This document shows positions 34,502 through 42,078 of a stretch of DNA of 64,000 nt, one piece after another. Both the position numbers and the translations under genes were made by a program. The DNA is from Winogradskyella psychrotolerans (GTDB lineage Bacteria > Bacteroidota > Bacteroidia > Flavobacteriales > Flavobacteriaceae), in the NCBI RefSeq assembly GCF_018860565.1, contig NZ_JAHKPS010000028.1, forward strand, positions 248,001-312,000. Reading direction: 5' to 3'. Positions within the stretch are counted from its first letter, which is position 1; every line of letters starts with the position of its first letter. Under the pieces are notes generated by a model. That model worked only from the letters and a program-made list of their open reading frames with translations. It searched no databases and had not been told where the DNA came from.

Positions 34502-36094
34502 CTAACTTAAACTTAAACTAGATTTAGGTCTCAGTTGAAAAAACTCAATAAAACTTGGTGGATTTTCAACAATTCCACGTTTTGAAATTAATTTGATATC
34601 TATATTTCTCTCTTTGGCTTTAAAGGCAAAATCTTCAAGAATTTCTATAATATCATAATCGAGATATCTTGTTTTGGTGACATCAAATTCTAAATAGGTG
34701 TCTCTTGGTAAACTATCTAATTCCTTTAAAATCGCACCTTTGTTAAAGAAAGTTACCTCTTCAGCAAGTGCCATCTTAATTTTATGTTTTCCATTACTGT
34801 GATCTTCAATATGCAAGAAATGAGAGTTTTGGTAGCTTTTTAATAAAATAACAATAATACCAACGACCAAACCTAAACCAATACCTACTAATAGATCTGT
34901 AAATACGATTCCAAAAACCGTAACAAAGAAAGGCACAGATTGTTTCCATCCTAACTTATACATTTTCACAAACAATGCAGGTTTTGCTAATTTATAGCCT
35001 ACTATTAATAAAATAGCTGCCAATACAGATAAAGGAATTTTATTTAATAAAGTTGGAATTAAAATAACCGAAATTAATAGTAAAAACCCATGTAAGATGG
35101 CAGATAATTTACTCTTTCCTCCAGATTGAATATTAGCAGAACTTCTTACAATTACTTGCGTTATTGGCAAACCACCGACCAAACCAGATAATATATTACC
35201 TGTACCTTGGGCTAATAACTCTCTATTTGTTGGTGTTACGTTTTTATCGGGATCTAATTTATCCGTTGCTTCTACACACAATAAGGTTTCTAAACTTGCT
35301 ACGAGTGCAATGGTAAATGCTACAATCCAGACTTCAGGATTTGTAATTGCTGAAAAATTAGGAAAACTAAATTGCCCAATAAATGAATCAAAACTATCTG
35401 GAACAGGCACACTAACCAAATGTGAATTTGCAATAGCAAGGGTCTCATTAGATTGTGTAACGATATAAAAAACAATACCAACAACCACAGCGACTAATGG
35501 TCCTTGTATAATTTCAAAAAACTTACCTTTTTTAACTAAGACATTACTCCACAACAATAAAATACCTAAGGCAATAAAGCCAACGACCATTGAACCAAGT
35601 ATAAGGTTATCGAAAATATTAAGTAAAGCAGAAAATGTATTTTCTCCAGAAGCCTCAACAAAACTATCAGCTCCTTCTGGTTCTGCATCATAACCAAAGA
35701 AATGAGGAATTTGCTTTAATATAATGATTATTCCAATACCTGTTAACATGCCTTTAATTACTGATGATGGAAAATAATACCCAATAATTCCGGCTTTTAA
35801 AACACCAAAAAGCAATTGAATTACTCCACCTAATACTACAGCAACTAAAAAGTTTTCATAACCACCTAAAGTTCCTATGGCAGTTAATACAATAGCAGCC
35901 AAACCTGCTGCAGGTCCACTAACTCCAATCTTAGAACCACTTAAGGCTCCAACTACAACTCCTCCAATAATTCCAGCAATTAAACCAGAGAAAAGAGGTG
36001 CTCCACTGGCTAAAGCAATACCTAAACATAAAGGTAATGCCACAAAAAATACAACGACACTTGCAGGCAAGTCGTTTTTTAATGTTTTAAACAT
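34502..36094 (-). CDS. SulP family anion transporter (probable bicarbonate transporter, second of two)
   Basis: An inner-membrane SulP protein of 530 residues. The opening NDLPASVVVFFVALPLCLGIALASGAPLFSGLIAGI is followed by SGPAAGLAAIVLTAI. Its second-half motif is QGTGNILSGLVGGLPITQVIVRSSANIQSGGKSKLS, the form found in transporters linked to carbonic anhydrase. A short STAS-like C-terminus (about 440-520, YLEFDVTKTRYLDYDIIEIL) follows. It heads the inorganic-carbon operon, with two inverted repeats upstream (36115-36137, 36160-36174). The substrate bicarbonate is inferred from neighbours. Confidence 0.9.
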   Translation of the reverse strand: MFKTLKNDLPASVVVFFVALPLCLGIALASGAPLFSGLIAGIIGGVVVGALSGSKIGVSGPAAGLAAIVLTAIGTLGGYENFLVAVVLGGVIQLLFGVLKAGIIGYYFPSSVIKGMLTGIGIIIILKQIPHFFGYDAEPEGADSFVEASGENTFSALLNIFDNLILGSMVVGFIALGILLLWSNVLVKKGKFFEIIQGPLVAVVVGIVFYIVTQSNETLAIANSHLVSVPVPDSFDSFIGQFSFPNFSAITNPEVWIVAFTIALVASLETLLCVEATDKLDPDKNVTPTNRELLAQGTGNILSGLVGGLPITQVIVRSSANIQSGGKSKLSAILHGFLLLISVILIPTLLNKIPLSVLAAILLIVGYKLAKPALFVKMYKLGWKQSVPFFVTVFGIVFTDLLVGIGLGLVVGIIVILLKSYQNSHFLHIEDHSNGKHKIKMALAEEVTFFNKGAILKELDSLPRDTYLEFDVTKTRYLDYDIIEILEDFAFKAKERNIDIKLISKRGIVENPPSFIEFFQLRPKSSLSLS

Positions 36095-36114
36095 TTGATA
36101 TAATGATTTTATAC

Positions 36115-36137
36115 TATTGAAGCGATTTCAATAGTGA
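36115..36137. promoter_or_regulatory. Perfect 9-bp inverted repeat upstream of the SulP operon
   Basis: ACTATTGAA, GCGAT, TTCAATAGT, lying 21 bases upstream of the ATG at 36094. It could be an operator for a dimeric regulator or an RNA hairpin. No T run follows on the sense strand. Confidence 0.5.
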
Positions 36138-36159
36138 TTTTAATATTTTTTTTGGGGGA

Positions 36160-36174
36160 CACATGACGTGTCAG
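36160..36174. repeat. Short inverted repeat GACAC-N5-GTGTC
   Basis: Five-bp arms lie in the 91-base gap between the SulP gene and the small exported protein, next to a G5 run and an A/T-rich tract. It is too short to call a terminator or operator with confidence. Confidence 0.35.
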
Positions 36175-36185
36175 GCGAAAAAATA

Positions 36186-36479
36186 TTAAATAAAATCTGG
36201 TGGTGGAGAAATAAGGTTAAGGTGAGGTTTAGGATAGTTTTTAAATGTATATCCTATTAGATTAGTGCTTGTATAATCTTCAAACACACTATCAGAATCT
36301 TGATTTGTGCTTCCGAAAATCAATTTTGCGCCATGATTTTCTTCCTCTTCAGTAATACTATAGAAACAAGTTACATCAACAGAGTCGTCAAAAGATACAA
36401 TTATAGTGGGTGCAGAAATAAGCGCCATTAATACAATGGTAAAAAATACAGCCGATCTATATTTATATTTTTGAAACAT
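36186..36479 (-). CDS. Small exported protein of unknown function
   Basis: The 97-residue protein begins MFQKYKYRSAVFFTIVLMALISAPTI, a signal peptide or single membrane helix. A short acidic region with EEEENHGAKLIFGSTNQDSD follows, and the C-terminus is proline-rich (KPHLNLISPPPDFI). ATG 36479 is preferred over 36488 because the exact TATATTTG promoter box covers 36486-36493. It is the first gene before the inorganic-carbon cluster on the same strand. I do not recognise a family. Confidence 0.65.
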   Translation of the reverse strand: MFQKYKYRSAVFFTIVLMALISAPTIIVSFDDSVDVTCFYSITEEEENHGAKLIFGSTNQDSDSVFEDYTSTNLIGYTFKNYPKPHLNLISPPPDFI

Positions 36480-36485
36480 AAGCCG

Positions 36486-36493
36486 CAAATATA
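36486..36493 (-). promoter_or_regulatory. -7 promoter box for the 36479 gene
   Basis: Minus-strand TATATTTG, exact to TAnnTTTG, seven bases before ATG 36479. Transcription may run on into the SulP operon. Confidence 0.55.
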
Positions 36494-36527
36494 ATAGCTT
36501 AGATTTTAACAGAGTGTTAAATAAGTT

Positions 36528-37286
36528 CTAAAAAAACTTCAATAACTTAATGTCATTTGATGGAATCCAGCCTGTAGAATTATCAGAAAGTTGAATTTTT
36601 TTCCAATCTTCATACGTTTCTAACACTTGTACTTTGGTGCCTTCATGTAGCCTAAACACTTCTTCACTTGAGGGGTTAGGATCTGTTTTCACTCTACTTT
36701 CTTGAGCAAATACAATGGCAGGATTGTCTTTTTTATCTAAACCTGCTTTCTGAAAAGCCATTGCTACAGAAAAGCAAGCAATACCTAAACTTATAATACT
36801 CGTTACAAAAGCAATTCTTTTCTTAGACGTCGTATAAGAAAAATGATAAGCTAAAAATATAACTACAAATAAAAGGACACCGCCAACGGTAATTTTTGCC
36901 CAAGTATCTGTTTTAAATGTATTCACAACATTATTTATAATTCTAGAAAACCCTACAACAGGCACATTATCAATGGCGTCAATTGTCATGTTTTGTGCAA
37001 AGGCTAAATTATTCTGTATGTCCTTATCATTTGGGTTTAATAATAATGCTTTTTCAAAATAATAAATGCTTGGAGCAATATTATTAAGTTTATAATTGGC
37101 ATTGCCTAAATTAAAGTACAATGCTGCAGAATGCTGTTTTGAATCTAAAATAGATTCATACTTATCAATGGCTTCGGCATATTTACCATTATTATACAAG
37201 GCATTGGCTTCACTAAAACTTTGATCGTTTTGCGAAAAAACAATGGTATTAAAACAACATAAAAGTAAGATTATTAGAGCTCTCAT
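36528..37286 (-). CDS. batE: BatE-like TPR and SH3 domain protein
   Basis: The 252 residues comprise a signal peptide (LIILLLCCFNTIVFSQ), two to three TPR repeats (about 20-100, SALYFNLGNANYKLNNIAPSIYYFEKALLLNPND), two membrane helices (about 130-180) and a C-terminal bacterial SH3 domain (VFRLHEGTKVQVLETYEDWKKIQLSDNSTGWIPSNDIKLL). This is the BatE arrangement and the last gene of the Bat operon, one base after batD. The Bat proteins form an envelope complex linked to stress or aerotolerance in Bacteroides; the mechanism is unsettled. Confidence 0.88.
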   Translation of the reverse strand: MRALIILLLCCFNTIVFSQNDQSFSEANALYNNGKYAEAIDKYESILDSKQHSAALYFNLGNANYKLNNIAPSIYYFEKALLLNPNDKDIQNNLAFAQNMTIDAIDNVPVVGFSRIINNVVNTFKTDTWAKITVGGVLLFVVIFLAYHFSYTTSKKRIAFVTSIISLGIACFSVAMAFQKAGLDKKDNPAIVFAQESRVKTDPNPSSEEVFRLHEGTKVQVLETYEDWKKIQLSDNSTGWIPSNDIKLLKFF

Positions 37287-37287
37287 A

Positions 37288-39057
37288 TTATCTCAGTTGC
37301 TTATCGATTAATGAAATGGTTTTTGCTGCTTTGTCATAATCATTCTGCATGGTGACCTGTGTAATTGGTGTGTAACGTGCCAATTCACAATTTTCTAAGA
37401 TGGATATAAAATCTGAAACAACACCACTTTCTACTTGCCGCTCTGCTAATAGGTTTTCAATTTTTTCTTTATTGAAATCACTCGTTTCAATATTTAATTT
37501 TGCTTTTAAATAATTATGAAGTGCTTTTTCTAAGGCTAAGTAAAAGGCTTCTTTTTGTCCAAGTGTTTTTTTAGCGGCGCTTAAGTATTTTTTAGCCAAT
37601 CGGTCTGCTTTTCTTATACGATTACCTTGCACGTCTGCATCGCGTTCGTCTTTCTTTCGTCTTACAACAATAGCTAGAGGAATCGCTAAAAAAGGTAACA
37701 ACACCAATGACCAAAATCCTTTAGATTTAAAAAATGGTTCTGTTTTTATACTGGACCAATCAGATGTTGTTTTTATAAAGGCAAACGTATTAGTGTTTGG
37801 ATTTATCGTTTGTTTTATACCTTCCGTTGAACTTTCGTTGTTGCTAATTGCAGCCGTTGGTCCTTCTAAAACATCAATAACAATCTCATCTGATGTAATG
37901 CGTTTATAACTTTCTGTATCTGGATCAAAATATGAAAATGAAATACTTGGTATAGGATATTTTCCTCTGTACTGTGGCACAATGGTGTACGTATCGGAAA
38001 TACGACCTTGCATTCCGCTTAAATTGGTTCGCACATTTTCTTGGTGTTCTGGCTCATAAACTTCTAAAGAACTTGGGACGGTTAATTTTGGTAATTCAAA
38101 TAAATTCAAATTGCCTTTTCCTGCAACTTCTATTTTAGCTTGAAGCGATTCTGTTGCATTTAACTGTGTTTTAGAAGTTGATACTTTAAATGAATAATCT
38201 CCAACAGCTCCTTTAAAATCTGATGGTTTCCCTTGTTCTGGCAATGGTTTTACATTAATTGTTCTACTGCCAGCAGTTACAATTTTAGGAACTTTACTCA
38301 TCATTGGTCGTCCAAAGATATCCCGTCTATTTGTTGGTACTTCTACTGTTATGTCTAATACTAAAGGTTCTAACTTTAATTCTCCTGTTTTTTGAGGATA
38401 AAGCACAGTTTTTTTGAGAACTACATAACGATATTCTTCTCCTTTGTATTCACCTTTTTGAATATTAAGTCCTTTGATTTCTATGTTCTGACTCCAAAAA
38501 TCGTTATATCTAGGATTGTCTTTTTCACGCCAATTACTTACACCTGTTTCTAACGAGACATATAGCTTGTAAACAACTGTAATGGCTTCATTTAAATACG
38601 GGTTCGTTTTAGAAACCTCAGCAACTAAATGAATATTCTCTGAGGCAATATCTGATGCCGTTGTATTTCCGTTTGGTTTATCAACTGCAGCAGTTACATT
38701 AATAGTTATAGGAAACGTTTTATAGATTTCTCCATCAATTTCAATAGTAGCTTGTTTAATTGTGAATTTTCCTCGTTTTTTTGGTGCTAAAAAGTAACTG
38801 TAAGTTTTAGAATAAGATCGTTTTCCGTTTCTTGAATAATTACTCATAGATGTGTTAGGTCCACCAACCACATCGAAATCTGCAAAACTTGGTGGCACAA
38901 AATTATCGCCATCCCTGTTCATTTCAAAATCGATACGCAAGCGTTCGTTAACACCTAATTTCTTCTTACTAACTTTAGCTTCAAACTTTACTTGTGCTGA
39001 AGCGATACTTGTTGCAAGTATTAATAATATTATTGATATATAATTTTTGATATTCAT
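37288..39057 (-). CDS. batD: BatD-like exported membrane protein
   Basis: The 589-residue protein begins with a signal peptide from ATG 39057 (MNIKNYISIILLILATSIASA). Several Ig-like beta-sandwich domains with BatD motifs follow (VKFEAKVSKKKLGVNERLRIDFEMN, SYFLAPKKRGKFTI, YPQKTGELKLEPLVLDITVEVP). One membrane helix lies near residue 455 (GFWSLVLLPFLAIPLAIVV), then a cytosolic helical tail. The in-frame ATG at 39117 would add a charged extension before the signal and is not chosen. It lies between batC and batE in the same operon. Confidence 0.9.
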   Translation of the reverse strand: MNIKNYISIILLILATSIASAQVKFEAKVSKKKLGVNERLRIDFEMNRDGDNFVPPSFADFDVVGGPNTSMSNYSRNGKRSYSKTYSYFLAPKKRGKFTIKQATIEIDGEIYKTFPITINVTAAVDKPNGNTTASDIASENIHLVAEVSKTNPYLNEAITVVYKLYVSLETGVSNWREKDNPRYNDFWSQNIEIKGLNIQKGEYKGEEYRYVVLKKTVLYPQKTGELKLEPLVLDITVEVPTNRRDIFGRPMMSKVPKIVTAGSRTINVKPLPEQGKPSDFKGAVGDYSFKVSTSKTQLNATESLQAKIEVAGKGNLNLFELPKLTVPSSLEVYEPEHQENVRTNLSGMQGRISDTYTIVPQYRGKYPIPSISFSYFDPDTESYKRITSDEIVIDVLEGPTAAISNNESSTEGIKQTINPNTNTFAFIKTTSDWSSIKTEPFFKSKGFWSLVLLPFLAIPLAIVVRRKKDERDADVQGNRIRKADRLAKKYLSAAKKTLGQKEAFYLALEKALHNYLKAKLNIETSDFNKEKIENLLAERQVESGVVSDFISILENCELARYTPITQVTMQNDYDKAAKTISLIDKQLR

Positions 39058-39129
39058 AATTTTGACGATTTTAGATTTACGTTTCTTTACATTAAATAAA
39101 AATTCGTAGTTCAACAATCGTAATTCGTT

Positions 39130-39954
39130 TTACCAATCTTTTTCAGTTTTAACTTTAGCTCCCTTTTGCTTTTCGGCATTCATTTTTTCTTGAACTTTTT
39201 GTTCTTGATTTTGCATGGCATCTAAAATATTTCTCACCTGCTGAGGAGACATTTGTCCTGGTTGTGGTTTAGGCTTTTGATCTTTTTTATCCTTATCTCC
39301 TTTACCATCATCCTTTTTATCATCTTTTGGTTTACCTTCATCATCCTTATCCTTGTCACCATCTTTTTTATCTTGGTCTCCTTCGTCTTTTTTATCTTTA
39401 TCCTCCTTTTGTTCATCGTCCTTCTTCTCCTCGTCTTCCTTATCTTGTTGGTCTTCCTTATTGTCGTCTTTTTTATCGTCTTCACCACCACCATCTTCTT
39501 GCTGATTGGCACACTCTTTTGCTAAAGCATAATTATAGCGTGTCTCCTCATCATTTGGATTGTTTCTAAGGGCATTTTTAAAAGCTTCAACAGCATTTTT
39601 ACACTGTTTATTCTGCATTAAAATATTACCAATATTATGGAATGCTCTGTGTTTTTCGTCTTTAGTTACGGCATTTTTAGCTGCTTCTTGACTTCTAAAT
39701 AAAGCCTCATCAAAACTGCCTTTTCTAAAATATGTATGTGCTAAATTATACGACCCAATAGCTTTGTTTGGCGCTTCTGAAATGGCTTTTCTATATTCCA
39801 TTTCGGCTTCAACATAATTATCTTCTCCAACTAACTCATTAGCTTTATAAACCAAATTAGTGGCTTCTTTTTCTGCTTTTAATTGCGCTTCAATATCTTG
39901 GGCAAACCCAAAACTACCAATTAAAAGTATAATAAGTACCAAATAAAATCTCAT
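39130..39954 (-). CDS. batC: BatC-like TPR protein with a long Lys/Asp low-complexity segment
   Basis: The 274-residue exported protein has a signal peptide (FYLVLIILLIGSFGFAQ), a TPR region (about 30-150, NKAIGSYNLAHTYFRKGSFDEALF; NAVEAFKNALRNNPNDEETRYNYALA) and then about 75 residues made almost only of Asp, Lys, Glu and Gly. The C-terminus resumes QMSPQQVRNILDAMQNQEQKVQEKM. The last helix is shared with other BatC proteins. The charged segment corresponds to a purine-rich DNA tract and probably varies in length between strains. Confidence 0.88.
   Translation of the reverse strand: MRFYLVLIILLIGSFGFAQDIEAQLKAEKEATNLVYKANELVGEDNYVEAEMEYRKAISEAPNKAIGSYNLAHTYFRKGSFDEALFRSQEAAKNAVTKDEKHRAFHNIGNILMQNKQCKNAVEAFKNALRNNPNDEETRYNYALAKECANQQEDGGGEDDKKDDNKEDQQDKEDEEKKDDEQKEDKDKKDEGDQDKKDGDKDKDDEGKPKDDKKDDGKGDKDKKDQKPKPQPGQMSPQQVRNILDAMQNQEQKVQEKMNAEKQKGAKVKTEKDW
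39255..39490. repeat. Low-complexity purine/pyrimidine tract coding the charged BatC segment
   Basis: On the plus strand the tract is a near-continuous run of TTTTTATC, CTTCGTC and CCTTATC type units. It encodes Asp/Lys/Glu on the minus strand, and long antisense frames arise from it. It is prone to slippage. Confidence 0.6.
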
Positions 39955-40037
39955 GTGTATGTTTTAATTATTGTACTAATAATGACTAAATTACTAAAGC
40001 CTTTGAATACTTAGCGTTAAAATAATTCTAAAAAATT

Positions 40038-41078
40038 TTAGATTGACGCTTCATTAAATAAATTCAACTTCTTTAACCATGCTGTCTTTCGTTCTAAAAA
40101 GAAGATATCAATGAATAACAATAGTATTCCGAAAGCCAAAAACCACTGAAATTGATCTTTAAAATCTGCAATTTGCTTAGATTCAAATTCTTGTTTATCC
40201 ATTTTATCTAATTGCTCTTTAATGGTTTTTACAACTTCTGCTGTATTGCTTCCATTAATATAAACACCATTAGCTTCCGTGGCGATATCTTTTAAGGTGG
40301 TTTCGTTTAAGCGTGTAATTACCGTCTCACCATTATTGTCTTTTTTATAATTTAAAATGACTCCATTTCGTTTTATAGGAATTGGACCTCCTTTAGTGTT
40401 ACCAACACCAACCGTTAATATTCTTATCCCTTGCTCACTAGCTTCTTCTGCAACGTCCAACGCTTCTCCATCGTGATCTTCCCCATCTGAAATAATAATG
40501 AGTACACGATTAGATTGCTCTTCGTTATCGTAATATGTTTTTGCCAATTGAATGGCTTCACTGATTGCTGTACCTTGTGAAGACAACATATCTGTATTCA
40601 TGTTTTGCAAAAACATTTTTGCTGAAGCATAATCTGTTGTGATTGGTAATTGCGGAAATGCTTTGCCTGCATAAGCGATAATACCAACACGATCACTTGC
40701 TAGACTATTAATAATTTGCGTGACCAATTGCTTAGATTTTTCTAAACGATTTGGTGCAATATCTTCTGCAAGCATACTTTTAGACACATCTACTGCAAAC
40801 ACAATATCTACACCTTGACTACGCACAGTTTCTAGTTTTGTTCCTATTTTTGGATTAACTAATGCTAAAGATAAACAAGCAAAAGCACCACAAAGTACAA
40901 ACACTTTTAAAACACTTTTAAACAAAGATTGATTAGGGCTTAAGCGGCTTAATAAATTAGAATCTGCAAATTTTTTCTGCGCAGAACGCCTCCAAATTTG
41001 AAGTAATACAAACAGCAGAATAATTACCGGAATAACCAGTAATGTCCAAAACCATATTTTTTCATCGAGTTTAAACAA
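40038..41078 (-). CDS. batB: BatB-like VWA-domain membrane protein
   Basis: The 346-residue protein has two N-terminal membrane helices (about 10-28 and 55-75), a von Willebrand A domain from about 90 to 290 with the intact metal-ion-dependent adhesion site DVSKSM, and a C-terminal membrane helix (FQWFLAFGILLLFIDIFFL). The pattern is that of BatB. Its gene ends upstream of batC and overlaps batA by eight bases, which supports coupled translation. It is probably an inner-membrane partner with its VWA domain facing the periplasm. Confidence 0.92.
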   Translation of the reverse strand: MFKLDEKIWFWTLLVIPVIILLFVLLQIWRRSAQKKFADSNLLSRLSPNQSLFKSVLKVFVLCGAFACLSLALVNPKIGTKLETVRSQGVDIVFAVDVSKSMLAEDIAPNRLEKSKQLVTQIINSLASDRVGIIAYAGKAFPQLPITTDYASAKMFLQNMNTDMLSSQGTAISEAIQLAKTYYDNEEQSNRVLIIISDGEDHDGEALDVAEEASEQGIRILTVGVGNTKGGPIPIKRNGVILNYKKDNNGETVITRLNETTLKDIATEANGVYINGSNTAEVVKTIKEQLDKMDKQEFESKQIADFKDQFQWFLAFGILLLFIDIFFLERKTAWLKKLNLFNEASI

Positions 41079-42078
41079 AGCTTCTAAATATTGTATTTCT
41101 TAATAATAATTCTATCAATAATAATAATCCTGCAAATAAGACTAAAGGTCTATATTTTTCTTCGTAATTGTAATATTTCTTTTCTTCAACTTCTGTTTTT
41201 TCTAGCTTATTAATCTCCTTATAGATTTCAGCTAATTTCTTATTATTTGTAGCTCTAAAGTACTTTCCTCCTGTAACTTCTGCAATTTCTTTTAATAAGG
41301 GTTCGTCAATTTCTACCTGTTGACGACCATATCTAAACGAACCATTGGGATTTATAGCAATAGGTGATAACGCCATGCCATTCGTTCCTAATCCAATAGC
41401 ATAAACTTTAATACCATATTCCAAAGCCAAAACACTAGCTGTTTTTGGATCTACTGCTCCACTCGTATTAACACCATCTGTAAGCAATATAATGACTTTA
41501 CTTTTAGCTCTACTGTCTTTTAAACGATTAACAGCAGTTCCTAATCCCATACCTATTGCCGTTCCTCCCTCTATAATAGTATTGTATTTAATATCTCTAA
41601 GTGAACGTTGTACAATAGATTTATCGCTAGTAATTGGTGTTTTTGTATAAGCTTCTCCTGCGTACTCTACTAAACCTATTCGATCATTAGGACGACCATC
41701 AATAAAATCTGCAGCCACTTCTTTTAAGGCTTCTAAGCGGTTAGGCCGTAAATCTTTTGCTAGCATACTTGCCGAGACATCAATTGCCATAACGATATCT
41801 ATACCACGAGTAGTCTTCGTTTTTGTGGAAACATCTACAGTTCTTGGTCTTGCTAAAGCTGTAATTAACAATGCAAGCGCAATTAAACGCAAAGCAAAAA
41901 GTAGGTGTTTAAATTTTGACCAAAATGTAGACGATCCTTTAAATCCTTTTATACTGGACATTTTTAGCTCAGCCGTTTGTTGGCTATGTTTTAAAACATA
42001 CCAAACTACAGCTATTGGCAAAAGCAATAACAGCCAGAATAATTCTTTATTTAAAAATTCTATATTATCAAACATCAT
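41071..42078 (-). CDS. batA: BatA-like VWA-domain membrane protein
   Basis: The 335 residues have the same plan as BatB: N-terminal helices (LFWLLLLLPIAVVWYVL; ALRLIALALLITALARP), a VWA domain with adhesion site DVSASM and TDG (ILLTDGVNTSG), and a C-terminal helix (PLVLFAGLLLLIELLL). BatA and BatB are paralogues side by side. One base is shared with the upstream gene and eight with batB. Confidence 0.93.
   Translation of the reverse strand: MMFDNIEFLNKELFWLLLLLPIAVVWYVLKHSQQTAELKMSSIKGFKGSSTFWSKFKHLLFALRLIALALLITALARPRTVDVSTKTKTTRGIDIVMAIDVSASMLAKDLRPNRLEALKEVAADFIDGRPNDRIGLVEYAGEAYTKTPITSDKSIVQRSLRDIKYNTIIEGGTAIGMGLGTAVNRLKDSRAKSKVIILLTDGVNTSGAVDPKTASVLALEYGIKVYAIGLGTNGMALSPIAINPNGSFRYGRQQVEIDEPLLKEIAEVTGGKYFRATNNKKLAEIYKEINKLEKTEVEEKKYYNYEEKYRPLVLFAGLLLLIELLLRNTIFRSFV

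Noticed and set aside
39253..39569. Two long plus-strand frames over batC
   Set aside because: They are antisense to the low-complexity Asp/Lys tract. Their proteins are runs of Phe/Ile/Leu or His/Leu, with no start signal.
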